Source: Trichomonas tenax
Taxonomy: Eukaryota; Parabasalia; Trichomonadida; Trichomonadidae
Assembly (NCBI GenBank): GCA_023091735.1
Contig: JALKBU010000031.1
Span: forward strand, 61,048-125,047
DNA length: 64,000 nt
Direction of reading: 5' to 3'
In this document: in pieces, positions 18,974-29,546 of the stretch
How the letters are laid out: the number at the start of each line of letters is the position of its first letter
Numbering within the stretch: position 1 is the stretch's first letter
Notes under the pieces: generated by a model
Told to the model about the DNA's origin: nothing
The model's input: the letters and a program-made list of their open reading frames with translations, nothing else
Database searches by the model: none
Program-made: the position numbers and the translations under genes

Positions 18974-19966
18974 ATGTCGATTTTAATTCTCTTGCTCGTT
19001 AAAATTGGCATGTGCATTGGTGAGTGCTCTGAAAGACTGAATGGATATTCCGGATTCTACCATTATCATTATGAATTTAAGCAGCCGCTTAATATTTGTA
19101 TGAATATTACGGTGTATGGCTTCTATATGATAATTAATCAAATACCTGATAGCGCAGAAATCAAAGAGTACAAGTCTTATATTGGAGATTCAAAATTAGT
19201 ATACTCAAAGTCGTATTTCCCACCAAATATTCCTTTACTTATTGAGGCGAATATTCCTTTTGCTTCTTATACAATTAGTGTCAACTGTCCTGGTGTTATT
19301 GATTTTATTTACGGATCAGTACCGAATATTTGCAAAACTGGACTTGTTGTTACAAACATAGCTAATTCATCGTTGAAATTTAATCAAACATCCTCGAGTT
19401 TTTACAAATTAAATCTCTACGAAGATAAATGTGTTTTATTTACGATTGCTTCAGTCGTTAATTTAACTATTAAATCAAATATTGACTCGCTGAACAACAG
19501 AATTCTTCTCTATAAAGATTTTGAAAATCCTCTACCAGCGTTACAGCCTAATATAGAAATTTCACTCGATTGTACAAAAATACCATTAATACTCCGAATG
19601 ATGCTCAGAGGTGAAGGAACATATGTTAATTTTGACTTCAAAACAAATGGATTAATACCGATGTATAATAAAATTGAATTTAAGAAGCACAATGAGTTCA
19701 CAAGGATGTGTGGTGATGGTTCATGCTCCTTATGGCAATTTATCTCACCTAGTGTATTCATACTAATCTCTTTCTCGGCTGTTCTATTTCTTTTACTTAT
19801 TGCTTTACTAATATATGTGATAGCACAATGTACGTGTCCTAAATTTTTTGGATCTGAAAAGAAACCCAAATCTGATGCAAGAAGGAAGAAGAACTCATAT
19901 ATGGAAAAGAAGACGGAACCATCTGGATATTATATATTCCAGGATGGCTCGAACACTTATGCTTAA
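18974..19966 (+). CDS. Type I single-pass membrane protein, unknown function
   Basis: 330 residues. The N-terminus (MSILILLLVKIGMCIGECSE) is a good signal peptide. An extracellular or lumenal region of ~235 residues follows, with several Cys and N-glycosylation sequons (NIT, NSS, NQT, NLT) and a beta-rich look. A strong TM helix lies at ~258-283, then a basic Lys/Arg-rich stop-transfer and a ~45-residue cytoplasmic tail ending in ...YYIFQDGSNTYA. The tail contains Tyr residues (SGYYIF) that could act in sorting. No family is recognised. The layout suggests a surface or secretory-pathway receptor-like protein. It sits head-to-head with the USP gene, 179 bp apart. Confidence 0.8.
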   Translation: MSILILLLVKIGMCIGECSERLNGYSGFYHYHYEFKQPLNICMNITVYGFYMIINQIPDSAEIKEYKSYIGDSKLVYSKSYFPPNIPLLIEANIPFASYTISVNCPGVIDFIYGSVPNICKTGLVVTNIANSSLKFNQTSSSFYKLNLYEDKCVLFTIASVVNLTIKSNIDSLNNRILLYKDFENPLPALQPNIEISLDCTKIPLILRMMLRGEGTYVNFDFKTNGLIPMYNKIEFKKHNEFTRMCGDGSCSLWQFISPSVFILISFSAVLFLLLIALLIYVIAQCTCPKFFGSEKKPKSDARRKKNSYMEKKTEPSGYYIFQDGSNTYA

Positions 19967-20395
19967 TATCAAATTGTTATAATTCATGTTATTATGAATC
20001 ATTCCTTCAGAATATCAAACAAAGAAGAGCTCTATTCTATTGCTTTCCTTTATAATCCATGGTAGCATGATGAAATTTGTACTATTATATTAACTATAGT
20101 GTTTTATTATTAATCTTAATTAAACCCTTTCTATCAACAGCAAAGTTCATATCTATAATGAACGCATATCATCAGTTAAATATAAATTATCAAAATCAAA
20201 TGTTGTGTATATTGAGATACTAATGGCCAGACCCCAATTAGAGGGTGCCTTGGATTGTTTGTTTCTTATAAATGAAAGCCTCACTGAGAGATTCAAGTTC
20301 TGGTTATAAAAATTAAGCTGATTTGTGGCTGATTTTGCCTCACAATTTTGCTGCATATAGAAACTCGTGAATGAAAAATCAAACAAAGAATTGCC
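19967..20395. other. Intergenic spacer, no gene seen
   Basis: 429 bp of AT-rich DNA between two plus-strand genes, presumably the 3' UTR of the membrane protein and the promoter of the BEACH gene. The one 77-codon minus-strand frame here opens with TTG, not ATG, and I do not accept it. Confidence 0.5.
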
Positions 20396-23300
20396 ATGAA
20401 AAAGTTTTATTTCAAAAGGAAAACATTCAGTATGGAGAAAACACCCAATTCGAGGGTTAAACTTTGTATTCCCATCCTGAACGCTTCTTTTAGTTATGAT
20501 CTTATTAATCTACCATTTGAAATACTGAATGACCCTCTTTTAAGTCAGATAATTGTACCTTGCCAATACAAATCCTTGCAAAATACGGCAGAAGTCAATT
20601 TAACATACGACTTTATATTCAGAAACTATGATTTTAAACCATTTACCTCAATAGACCTTCTCAATCAGCTCAGCCATTATACCGCCAAGACATATCATGA
20701 AGAAGAAATCATTTTAAGCTTCGCATTTCATCAATCGATATCTATATTCTATTCTTTCGATAGAACCCATGACATTAGCGGTTGCGATTATTTAATCATA
20801 ATTTTATCAAAGTTCCATAAATCAAAACATCATAAATTAATTGCATCTATTCTTGCTGAGCTTTTCTCTATTTTATTCGAATTTGGTACAGAAGAAACTG
20901 TTGCAAAAGTATTTGCTAATTTAGCTGACTTTGTCATTGAACTGCAAGATAGCTCACAAGATTTGATTAACATACTCGTTTATAGTATCGAAAAATACAT
21001 CAAAACTCGTGGATACAGCTTTGAAGGAGTTTTACCACAAATGCTGACTTTAGTTCAAATGATAGCCTCTGAAAAAGCACAATTTTTCCAACTAAATCAC
21101 TTCAAAATTCTATTCGACTCTATAAGACCTCAGATTTCAAAACTGAACGATTTAGGATTGGTTTTATTGCAAAGAATTAACGTTTATCTACCGAAAGACA
21201 CGCAAGAGCAGTTCGTTTCCGATTTGCTAGATACAATTCCAAAAATTATCGAATCAGCACCACCTTTGGCAGAATCTTATAATCAAGATATCAAGCCAGT
21301 TGAGTTATTAAAGAATCAATCAACAACAATGAAATTTGAAGATGTTAAGACATTTCCGGATGGTTTAAATCTCGTTAGATCAATCGAAACAAAATTCAAT
21401 AACACGGAAATTTACAAAACAAATACATACGCTCAATTTTCACTTGCATTTGAAATAATAGGTTCTTTGCCATATGAATTGGAGTTATTCGTTCCAAAAT
21501 TTTATAACATTGTTGAATCGAAAATTGGAACACCATATTATCTTGAATACGTTTCGTACTATGTTCTTCTCTTGAGTAACATATCTGAAAATATGGATGG
21601 AAATGATTTTTTGATACCAAAACTAATCCTCGACCCCACATCAACAACTCAAAATCCGAAAATTATGTATACACTCCGTTATTTGTGCGTGAAGACATTA
21701 TTGTGTCAAGGATCTGAACTTTTACTTAAGATCATTCAGGCATACTTGCCATACATTGAACAGTTCACAGAGATCATTTGTATCTTGATTGCAGAGTCCA
21801 AAAATCTTATCAGATATATCCGCAGGCAGCAGAAATTTATGCCTATTATTGTAAGTGCATCTAGAACACTTCGAGATCTTGATATGCTTCAAAACGAGAA
21901 CTCGAAGATGGTTGAAGAAGCACGAGAAGTTCTCTTCCTAATGTTTAGCACAATATTCAGAGATATAGCCACATTTGAAATGTTTATTGAGAATCCGGTC
22001 TTTATTTCATTTTTCGTATCTCTATTATTTGAGGAAAGCATTCAAACTTTCGCTCTTGAGTTACTCAAATCATATTTCACATTAAAATACTCTGAATTCT
22101 TAATACAGCAGTTCCAAATGATTATTACTCAAGTTGCTGTTAATCAATTTTCATCTCCACAAAATATTCACCTTGTCACAGAAATACTGAAGATGCTTAA
22201 TAATACTCTTCAATCATTTGCACAGGTTTCTTCGACATGTCCAGCTATTGCAGATTTAGTCAATAAAGTTGAGAATACAGAATTTACATTAAATCTAATC
22301 AAAGAAATTATCAAATTTTATATTAATTCGATAGACTCAAAAGCACTTCTTCCAAACCACATCCGTGACATTGGCAAAACCCTCAAAAGGTTAAATATCA
22401 TAGATCATGGCATTTATTATTTATTGTTAGATATGGCGAAAGACAAAAACGAATCAAAACTTGTGATTGCTAATCCGCATGCGATATGCGCAATGTTTGA
22501 TGCATTTTACGGTTCGGACATAGATGTTGTTCAGATTATAACCGATAGTATTAATTCATCTAAGTCCAATGCTATCAAATTGGCTGATGCACACTTTGAT
22601 GAGCATATCCTGTCGCATATTTATGCAAACCATGAAACAACGGATCAGAAACTTATCAATTTAGTCTTCTTAATATCTTACATTACCTCATCTCCATCTG
22701 CTGTTCAACAATATTTGTCTTTGCTAAGTCCTGAAGAGAATAGATATATCAGAAAATTATCTAAGCATTTCATTGAACCTCTCAAAAATATGTTCAAACA
22801 GACAAAGTCAATACCAATTTCATATTTGTACTCCATGGATAAGCTTAGGTATTCATATAATCCAAGCAGCATGAAGACTGGTGTAAGTATTCTTTTCTGG
22901 GTTTATTTATCAAGTCATGAGCCATCAGATATATTCCTCGTTGGAGATATTATTATATCAATAATCAATAATTACCTAATTGTGAAAGGAGTTAAAGTTG
23001 GCCAGCAACTCCCATTTGAAAAATGGACGTTTGTTTGTATCTCCATTTATGAAAATAAGCTATCTGTATTCATTGAAGGTGAACAGATCAATATTGATTT
23101 TCCAACATATTCGCTCAAAGCAGGAATATTCCAAATTGGTGGTAAAGGAACAACAGGTCTTGCAAATATATTATTCTGCGAAAATCTATCATATTCAAAG
23201 ATATCATTCCTCAGGAATAAAGGAGTTAGAGAAATGATTGAAGTACCAAGCTCAATTTACATATCACCTGAGCAGATGCTTCAACTTAATCCAAATCAAT

Positions 23301-26300
23301 TTTCTTGCCTTACTAATGTCCTCCTGAGATTCTTTGGTATAGAGATCATTTTGCCTTTATTTGCCCAAATTGATCTTAAGACCCGCGAAGGAAATGAAAC
23401 AGATTTGACTGCTCCTTATATCGTTTCTGTTCTTCAGTCAGCTCTTTTAATAGATACAACACAACAAATAGAATTTGATCAATCAAATGGTATCAAACTT
23501 TTGAGCCATCTTTTAATGTCACTTGAAATACATCATCTCACATTTGAACTATACAAATCCCTGTATGATTTATATAATCTTTTGACAGTTGTAAGCCTCA
23601 AGCGTAACTTTGTCGAAAATATTTTACTCAACTTCGATTTATGGATTCCAATGGATTGCGACGAGCACAAGAAGGTATTGAAACATATATGCGAAACATT
23701 CCATTCAAATGCACAATTTTATATGGAAGTTATTCCATTTACAAAATTGATCAATATCATGCGCACATTTTATTGGTACACATGGCTTGAACTCAACCAG
23801 AATGGAGGAACTTCTGACTCGAAGAGACAAAGACCGCAAAACTTCGATACAGAAGGTTGTAGGAAGCTTCTTTCATTTTTGGCGAAAAATATGGCTGGTG
23901 TTTCTTTTGATGAGAAGGATTTCTTGCAGCTTATACTCAGTATAATCACGCTTCCCGATGAAGCACAGCAAATTGATATTATAAACTTGACAATTCAGAT
24001 TATCCAGCTTCATCCGTCTCCGATCAAAGATATCAAAAACATTGATCAAATCACATGCTTGCTACATGGTCAAATCAATAATGCCAAAGAGCATAATATC
24101 AGCAAAGTCATTGAGCTTATCATCCTCACTCATAAGTTAAATTCATTCTGCAATGTTTCATTAAATGATCACTTAGATGTGATTTTCCATCATATATGTC
24201 AACGTGCATATACTCAATCATTTTTGAACATTCTTTCAGGAATGGTTACTGACTATCCAGAACTATTTAAGATAACCACATACTTTGCATATCTTGGTGA
24301 TGATACTTCAATATTCAAGAAGCTGAAACCACAACAACAATATTTGACATCACCAGGTTGGAGCATTTGGACTGTTTGGCTCGCTGTCAAACACAAGGAT
24401 GTTGATTTACTTAATTTCTTAATACAATGTGATACGTCTCAGTGGATTAAGATATTCTCATGCATTGAAATAGTCTGCTCTATTGAAGGATTAGATAACT
24501 ATGAATATTTAAAGTTGTTCTTGTTAGAAGCAATCGAACATTGTATAGAGCGTAGCGTTAATGAAAAATCAACAGTGGATTTGATGCATCTTATCTATAA
24601 TTTCCTATTCTATCATACAAAACCATCTCCAAACAAAGCTCTTACTAAGCTTCTGAATGATATTAAGGCTTTGGATCACCATAAACTCAATTTAACAGAT
24701 ACTGCCAATAGTGAAATTTCGGAGAATTCCTCTGAAATTGTGGCTTGGGCTAACAAAGCACCAAAACCGGTTGAACAACTCTTATCGCTCAGACTTACCC
24801 CACGCCACCAGCTTTTCTCAATGCGTGTATCTTTTGATGAGAACGAGAATCCTGTCTGGGATGACAGCGAAATTGCACTCAGTTCACTCAGAATAATTAA
24901 GAAATATCCAAACCAGGATACAATCGATCGTACAATCATTATTGCAGGATTCCTTGCTTCAGTCAAACCAGACGAAATGAAGGAGTGGTCAAAGGACATA
25001 AGAGTCATGATCGGAAATTCTGTATATTATCCGTTCTTTACCACAAAACTTCAAGTTCAAATTGACTTCAACTATGCAAATAGTATTCTCAATAATCTTG
25101 ATACATTTATCCCATTATTTGGTGAGTCTTATCACAAACTTATAAAGGCAAATTCTGCTCGTTGTGAAAGGCTTGCATATGATGCTTACAACAAGGACCT
25201 CACTCATCTTATTGATAGCTATATGATGGAATATTGCGAGAGCTCCGAATCATACAGAAGGTTGCGAGCTGAGAATGACAAATTGTGGCGCACATTTTGG
25301 AGAAACGCAAGTGTAAGTGGCGGTCCATGGAGTATGGAAGCTAAGGAAGTCAAGTGGAAGAGAGACCCAACACTGCAAAACTTCAACTGTCCATTCAAGC
25401 TTCGTCCAAACTTGAAATTTGATAATCATATGAAAGCAAGCATCGCAAGAGATGAAGGCAACATGAATACTGCTGTTGAAAAGACAAAACTATACGAGGA
25501 AGAACTCAGAAGGAAGTATGCAGAAAATGCTCCACCCGTCCTTCTTGAAATTGCCGATGATAAAGAGATAGAAGAAAACAAACCAGAAGTTGCTGATAAC
25601 CAAACAATTTTACATTCATTTGATTGCGAATACATCACCATCAAACGTGTTCAGCAATGCAAATTCAATATTCACTCAACATTTGCTCACTTAATTTCGG
25701 AAGAACATAAGGTCAGAGTCTTCAATTTTGCTGATATCAGAATGTTGTTATGGAGACGAAGATTCCATCATAAGACAGCAATTGAAATATTCATGATCAA
25801 TGGTCGCTCCTACTACTTGAACTTCCCTTCAACAACATCTCAAAACATAGTCAATAAAATTGCTGTTCAGGGTCTTCCTAATGCAACACATGTACAGAGA
25901 ACTGATATGCCACAATATTTCAAATCTCTTGGTTATACAGAAATGTGGCAGAAGCGTCAGATCACAAACTTCGATTACCTTATGAAATTGAACGTATTTA
26001 GCGGTAGAACATTTAATGATCCTTCTCAGTATCCATTTATTCCATGGCCTATCACTGAATTTTCGACTCTAGAACTTGATCTTAAGAACAAGAGTATTTT
26101 CAGAGACTTAAGTTTACCAATTGGATGCATTGGTGAGGAGAGAATGATCGAATTAAAGGGTAGAATGCATGACATGGTTCAATTTGGTCAAACTCCTTTC
26201 CTTTTCTCATCTTTTGCAATTTGTCCACTTTCACTTTATTTGTGGCTCCTCAGAATGGAACCATTCACTACAATGCATATTGATATGCAATCTGGAAAGT

Positions 26301-27670
26301 TCGATCACGCAAGTAGACTTTTCTCTAGCATTCCGGACACATTCAAGCTAGTTACATCACATATGAACGACTACAGAGAACTCATTCCCGAGTTCTTCTT
26401 CTTATCAAGCTTCCTCTTGAATGAGAACGACTTTGATTTAGGATCAACGCGTGGTAAAGCACTTGGTGATGTTGAGCTTCCAACTTGGGCAAATGGTAAT
26501 GTTCATGAGTTCATTTATAAGATGAGGACAGCACTTGAAAGCGATTTTGTCAGCGAAAATCTCAACAACTGGATTGATTTGTTCTTTGGTCCCAAACAGA
26601 AGCCATACACAGACACAGTTACTGGAACGCTCTACTCACCAAATACATACGAATCCATCTGGACCAAGGACAATCTGAAAGATTCGTCAGCAAGAGCATC
26701 CATTGAAGCAGCAATGTGCCACATTGGAACAATGCCACCTCAGCTATTTGCACAAAAGCATGTCAAGCGAAATCCGCGAATTCCTCGTTTGCATTTGGCT
26801 GCAGCACAGTCAGGTCCAGTAATGCAAGGTCCTTTGTCTTGTGCTGTATTACGTGTTAAAGGAGGAAAATGCTCTGCAGTTATATCTGATATGAAAGCAA
26901 TCCGTGCTATCACTATCTATATCAATGAAGTCACCGGAACGCTTGATATTCCACGCAAGTTTAAGTTTGATCATCAAGTTGCTGATATTAAATCTATCAC
27001 TCGCGATTATGTCTATCTCGGAAAGAACGGAAGAGTATCAATTTTCAATAGAGATGGTACATGGAACGAAATTGATCCTGCATCTTTCAACGGAGTTTCA
27101 TTGGCAGCTTCTTCTAATGGCCATCACGCTTTTGTCACTGGATATGGCTGCACTCTTGCTGTGTTCGGACCATCGGTGAAATATACAATGCCATTCTATG
27201 GCGAAAGAATTACATGCATAGATATTAGCCGTGAATTTGGAACTATTGTTTGTGGCACTGCAAAGAAGAATATAGTGTTCGTAAACTTCTTCGAACAAGC
27301 AAAGATCAATGTCGTAAAGATCGACTTTGTACCTCGATTCATCAACATTGCTCCAACACTTGGGCATGTCTGTGCAGCTGGTGGATCAGACTTCTATGTC
27401 ATGGATATCAACGGCCGCAAAGTTGGACAGTGCTCAAAGCTTGGAACAGTTACCTCACTCAATTCATACGCAAACGAGGATGGATTCGACTTCTTCGTTG
27501 CTGGATGTGAGGACGGGAAGGTGTACACAAGTGAGTCCTATAGAGCCTTTCAGAGTTGTACGGTGAACAGATGCGGAAACAAAGTTATCGCAACAGCCCA
27601 CTCACAATCTCCTTATTCAACAATTTGCATCACAGAGAATGGATCTGTTCATTACTTCCCTTCAGAATAA
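20396..27670 (+). CDS. BEACH domain protein (PH-BEACH-WD40), neurobeachin/LYST type
   Basis: 2,424 residues. A very long helical N-terminal part is interrupted near residues 825-930 by a concanavalin-A-like beta domain (GVSILFWVYL..., FEKWTFVCISIYENKLSVFIEG), which is common in BEACH proteins. Then come a PH-like domain at ~1735-1830, the BEACH domain at ~1845-2110, starting with FNYLMKLN-like and GRTFNDPSQYPFIPWPI (~1870) and including the conserved 'PEFFF...LLNEN.FDLG' block, and C-terminal beta-propeller (WD40-like) repeats from ~2180. BEACH proteins are scaffolds in vesicle fusion or fission and lysosome-related traffic. An in-frame Met 12 codons downstream (20432, MEKTPNS) is an equally good start, since the first 12 residues are Lys/Phe-rich and unusual. 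Confidence 0.93.
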   Translation: MKKFYFKRKTFSMEKTPNSRVKLCIPILNASFSYDLINLPFEILNDPLLSQIIVPCQYKSLQNTAEVNLTYDFIFRNYDFKPFTSIDLLNQLSHYTAKTYHEEEIILSFAFHQSISIFYSFDRTHDISGCDYLIIILSKFHKSKHHKLIASILAELFSILFEFGTEETVAKVFANLADFVIELQDSSQDLINILVYSIEKYIKTRGYSFEGVLPQMLTLVQMIASEKAQFFQLNHFKILFDSIRPQISKLNDLGLVLLQRINVYLPKDTQEQFVSDLLDTIPKIIESAPPLAESYNQDIKPVELLKNQSTTMKFEDVKTFPDGLNLVRSIETKFNNTEIYKTNTYAQFSLAFEIIGSLPYELELFVPKFYNIVESKIGTPYYLEYVSYYVLLLSNISENMDGNDFLIPKLILDPTSTTQNPKIMYTLRYLCVKTLLCQGSELLLKIIQAYLPYIEQFTEIICILIAESKNLIRYIRRQQKFMPIIVSASRTLRDLDMLQNENSKMVEEAREVLFLMFSTIFRDIATFEMFIENPVFISFFVSLLFEESIQTFALELLKSYFTLKYSEFLIQQFQMIITQVAVNQFSSPQNIHLVTEILKMLNNTLQSFAQVSSTCPAIADLVNKVENTEFTLNLIKEIIKFYINSIDSKALLPNHIRDIGKTLKRLNIIDHGIYYLLLDMAKDKNESKLVIANPHAICAMFDAFYGSDIDVVQIITDSINSSKSNAIKLADAHFDEHILSHIYANHETTDQKLINLVFLISYITSSPSAVQQYLSLLSPEENRYIRKLSKHFIEPLKNMFKQTKSIPISYLYSMDKLRYSYNPSSMKTGVSILFWVYLSSHEPSDIFLVGDIIISIINNYLIVKGVKVGQQLPFEKWTFVCISIYENKLSVFIEGEQINIDFPTYSLKAGIFQIGGKGTTGLANILFCENLSYSKISFLRNKGVREMIEVPSSIYISPEQMLQLNPNQFSCLTNVLLRFFGIEIILPLFAQIDLKTREGNETDLTAPYIVSVLQSALLIDTTQQIEFDQSNGIKLLSHLLMSLEIHHLTFELYKSLYDLYNLLTVVSLKRNFVENILLNFDLWIPMDCDEHKKVLKHICETFHSNAQFYMEVIPFTKLINIMRTFYWYTWLELNQNGGTSDSKRQRPQNFDTEGCRKLLSFLAKNMAGVSFDEKDFLQLILSIITLPDEAQQIDIINLTIQIIQLHPSPIKDIKNIDQITCLLHGQINNAKEHNISKVIELIILTHKLNSFCNVSLNDHLDVIFHHICQRAYTQSFLNILSGMVTDYPELFKITTYFAYLGDDTSIFKKLKPQQQYLTSPGWSIWTVWLAVKHKDVDLLNFLIQCDTSQWIKIFSCIEIVCSIEGLDNYEYLKLFLLEAIEHCIERSVNEKSTVDLMHLIYNFLFYHTKPSPNKALTKLLNDIKALDHHKLNLTDTANSEISENSSEIVAWANKAPKPVEQLLSLRLTPRHQLFSMRVSFDENENPVWDDSEIALSSLRIIKKYPNQDTIDRTIIIAGFLASVKPDEMKEWSKDIRVMIGNSVYYPFFTTKLQVQIDFNYANSILNNLDTFIPLFGESYHKLIKANSARCERLAYDAYNKDLTHLIDSYMMEYCESSESYRRLRAENDKLWRTFWRNASVSGGPWSMEAKEVKWKRDPTLQNFNCPFKLRPNLKFDNHMKASIARDEGNMNTAVEKTKLYEEELRRKYAENAPPVLLEIADDKEIEENKPEVADNQTILHSFDCEYITIKRVQQCKFNIHSTFAHLISEEHKVRVFNFADIRMLLWRRRFHHKTAIEIFMINGRSYYLNFPSTTSQNIVNKIAVQGLPNATHVQRTDMPQYFKSLGYTEMWQKRQITNFDYLMKLNVFSGRTFNDPSQYPFIPWPITEFSTLELDLKNKSIFRDLSLPIGCIGEERMIELKGRMHDMVQFGQTPFLFSSFAICPLSLYLWLLRMEPFTTMHIDMQSGKFDHASRLFSSIPDTFKLVTSHMNDYRELIPEFFFLSSFLLNENDFDLGSTRGKALGDVELPTWANGNVHEFIYKMRTALESDFVSENLNNWIDLFFGPKQKPYTDTVTGTLYSPNTYESIWTKDNLKDSSARASIEAAMCHIGTMPPQLFAQKHVKRNPRIPRLHLAAAQSGPVMQGPLSCAVLRVKGGKCSAVISDMKAIRAITIYINEVTGTLDIPRKFKFDHQVADIKSITRDYVYLGKNGRVSIFNRDGTWNEIDPASFNGVSLAASSNGHHAFVTGYGCTLAVFGPSVKYTMPFYGERITCIDISREFGTIVCGTAKKNIVFVNFFEQAKINVVKIDFVPRFINIAPTLGHVCAAGGSDFYVMDINGRKVGQCSKLGTVTSLNSYANEDGFDFFVAGCEDGKVYTSESYRAFQSCTVNRCGNKVIATAHSQSPYSTICITENGSVHYFPSE

Positions 27671-27822
27671 GTTAGTTTTATAATTTTGTTTTATATTAAA
27701 TTTATGTTTGCTTAATTTTCGTTGATTTTTATAAAATATTTGATCATTTGAATAACAAGTTGATAGATTTTAATAATTCATACTTTATTCTTCAATCAAT
27801 AAAAAAAGTTCTTTATCTGTAT

Positions 27823-28746
27823 TTAATTTGTTGGTGTTGGGCGATATGTACCAATAATGCATGCATGTCCTCTGTGGTGTTCATCGATGTCGGCCAATTC
27901 CTCATTCTGGAATCCGGCTTCCTTTAATTCTTGCTGTGCCATAGCATAAACTTTCTGTGGATCGAGTGTTGAGTCAACGCAGGATGCTTTGACGCAAAGC
28001 ATGTAACCTCCGTTATTCTTGAGGAAGTACTGACCGTTGAGAACGAAAATACGTGGCTGATCTGGCTGAGCGACGTCTGCGAACATGTAGTCAACCATTG
28101 GGACGAGCATTCTGTACTTCTGTGGGTGTCTAGCATCTTCGATAATTGGAACTATATTTGGACGTAATTTTGCGAGGTTGCAGAGTTCACGACCAACACG
28201 GTGTGAGAATTCTACAGCATAAACGCGGCCTGTTGGACCGACAATGTCTGAAATGTGAGATACGGTTGTACCTGAAGCAGCACCGAGATAAAGAACGAAA
28301 GCACCTGGCTTAATTCCAAATTTCTCGATACCGACGAGAAGTGTGGCAGCAATCTTTGAACGATATGGGATCCATTCACGATATTGAATCTGGCCGTTCG
28401 GTCCGTCGACATCAATAAGCTTTTCGTTGTAAACAGATTTGCCTGGGACCATGTTCAATGTGAGAAGCATGTCACCACGCTGATGTCCGATAAAGACACC
28501 TGGGTACTTGTGTGGCTGAATGGCATTACGGCCGCCACCACGTCCACCCATTGCTGCACGTCCGCCACGACCACCACGGCCACCACCGCGGCCGCCTTTG
28601 TCACCGAATCTGCCACCTTTGTCGTTGCCGCCACGGAATTTGTCGTTTCCACCGCGCCTATCCTTGAAGTCGCCTCCGCCGCGTCTATCGCCGCCACCGC
28701 GTCTGTCATTTCCTCCACGGCCGCGAAAACCTCCTCTTTCACTCAT
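27823..28746 (-). CDS. NOP1: Fibrillarin, box C/D snoRNP 2'-O-methyltransferase
   Basis: 307 residues. The first ~72 residues are a Gly-Arg-rich (GAR) domain built of RGG/GGR/DRR repeats. The rest is a classic fibrillarin methyltransferase: HKYPGVFIGHQRGD, the SAM-binding motif VLYLGAASGTTVSHISD, AVEFSHRVGREL, and catalytic-region blocks EDARHPQKYR, DYMFADVAQPDQ and LCVKASCVDST. It methylates ribose 2'-OH on rRNA, guided by box C/D snoRNAs in the nucleolus, and also glutamine on histone H2A in other eukaryotes. The GAR region is GC-rich (GGN CGN codons), which creates overlapping antisense ORFs. A GTGACA motif (minus, 28775-28780) lies about 30 bases upstream of the ATG. Confidence 0.97.
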   Translation of the reverse strand: MSERGGFRGRGGNDRRGGGDRRGGGDFKDRRGGNDKFRGGNDKGGRFGDKGGRGGGRGGRGGRAAMGGRGGGRNAIQPHKYPGVFIGHQRGDMLLTLNMVPGKSVYNEKLIDVDGPNGQIQYREWIPYRSKIAATLLVGIEKFGIKPGAFVLYLGAASGTTVSHISDIVGPTGRVYAVEFSHRVGRELCNLAKLRPNIVPIIEDARHPQKYRMLVPMVDYMFADVAQPDQPRIFVLNGQYFLKNNGGYMLCVKASCVDSTLDPQKVYAMAQQELKEAGFQNEELADIDEHHRGHACIIGTYRPTPTN

Positions 28747-29352
28747 TTTTTATAAATTCCTTTGGACCGAGGCCTGTCACTTTTTTAGAGATTTTGTGTC
28801 TAAAAATGCACGCGGGAAAGTCCCCTGAGAGTTCTTGTATGGGAACTACTTTTGGAACTTTACATGAATATACCACTATCTAGCTTCAATCATATGATTA
28901 TCAAAATAATTATCAAGTATATTTTCTTAAATTCTTGTATCATAACTCAAATAGTTCTAATAACTTTCACAATGAGTATCAAGATGTTAAAATATATTTT
29001 TCAAAATATCGGAATTGAGCAAAACTGAATATAAAAATAATGTTGCTTTCTTGCAGCATAAAGGAGCATAACATTCTCTTTGATCAATTCTATATTTATT
29101 ATTAAGTTTTGTATTTTTAGTGCTATTTGTCTGATTTAAAGCTATGATTAGACTATAAAGATGCAGTTTATGGTAATTATTTGAAATATCTTGATTGAGT
29201 TTAATTGGAATAAAAATTGTGAATTAAATAAAGTAGGAAAATAGAAATGATAATTAATTTAGTAAAACAAATAATATCATTAAACATCCAGACATCAATA
29301 GATGGGACTATTTGATAACATTAACATATAAAAGTTGCGAATAAATGGAAAT
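28747..29352. other. Gap downstream of the microprotein and upstream of fibrillarin; possible RNA
   Basis: AT-rich except for a short GC-richer patch at ~28808-28830 containing GGGAAAGTCCCC, followed by a small inverted repeat (AGTTC...GAACT). No coding frame is convincing. The patch resembles the CR-I box of RNase MRP/P RNA but is too little to call an RNA gene. Confidence 0.3.
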
Positions 29353-29460
29353 TTATTCTGTAACAGCCCATGTAACACGAATCAACATGTAGAAAATGAT
29401 CAAAATGAGGATAATTTCGATGACTTTAATTGTGTGTTGGTATGAACGCTGAGTTCTCAT
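29353..29460 (-). CDS. 35-residue single-TM microprotein
   Basis: On the minus strand an ATG at 29458-29460 opens a 35-codon frame ending TAA at 29353-29355. The product is MRTQRSYQHTIKVIEIILIL... and ends ...IRVTWAVTE: a basic N-terminus, one ~18-residue hydrophobic helix (VIEIILILIIFYMLI) and a short C-terminal tail. Codon use matches the neighbours, and the stop is followed by A (TAAA), which fits a parabasalid stop/poly(A) signal. It shares an 87-bp divergent promoter with the gene at 29547, including a TGTCACTTTT motif at 29480-29489. The size and shape are like small ER subunits such as OST4 or other small integral membrane proteins, but no family signature is clear. Confidence 0.5.
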   Translation of the reverse strand: MRTQRSYQHTIKVIEIILILIIFYMLIRVTWAVTE

Positions 29461-29546
29461 ATAAATACCGTTTTAAATTTGTCACTTTTGCTTTTTTAGG
29501 GGATGTCAACAAAATTTAGGGATCTAGGTAAAGTTCATACGTTAAG

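Noticed and set aside
20153..20386. 77-codon minus-strand frame before the BEACH gene
   Set aside because: It opens with TTG rather than ATG, has no features, and overlaps the BEACH promoter.
28384..28828. Several ORFs rich in Pro/Ala/Thr opposite fibrillarin
   Set aside because: They are antisense or other-frame shadows of the GC-rich GAR region of fibrillarin.
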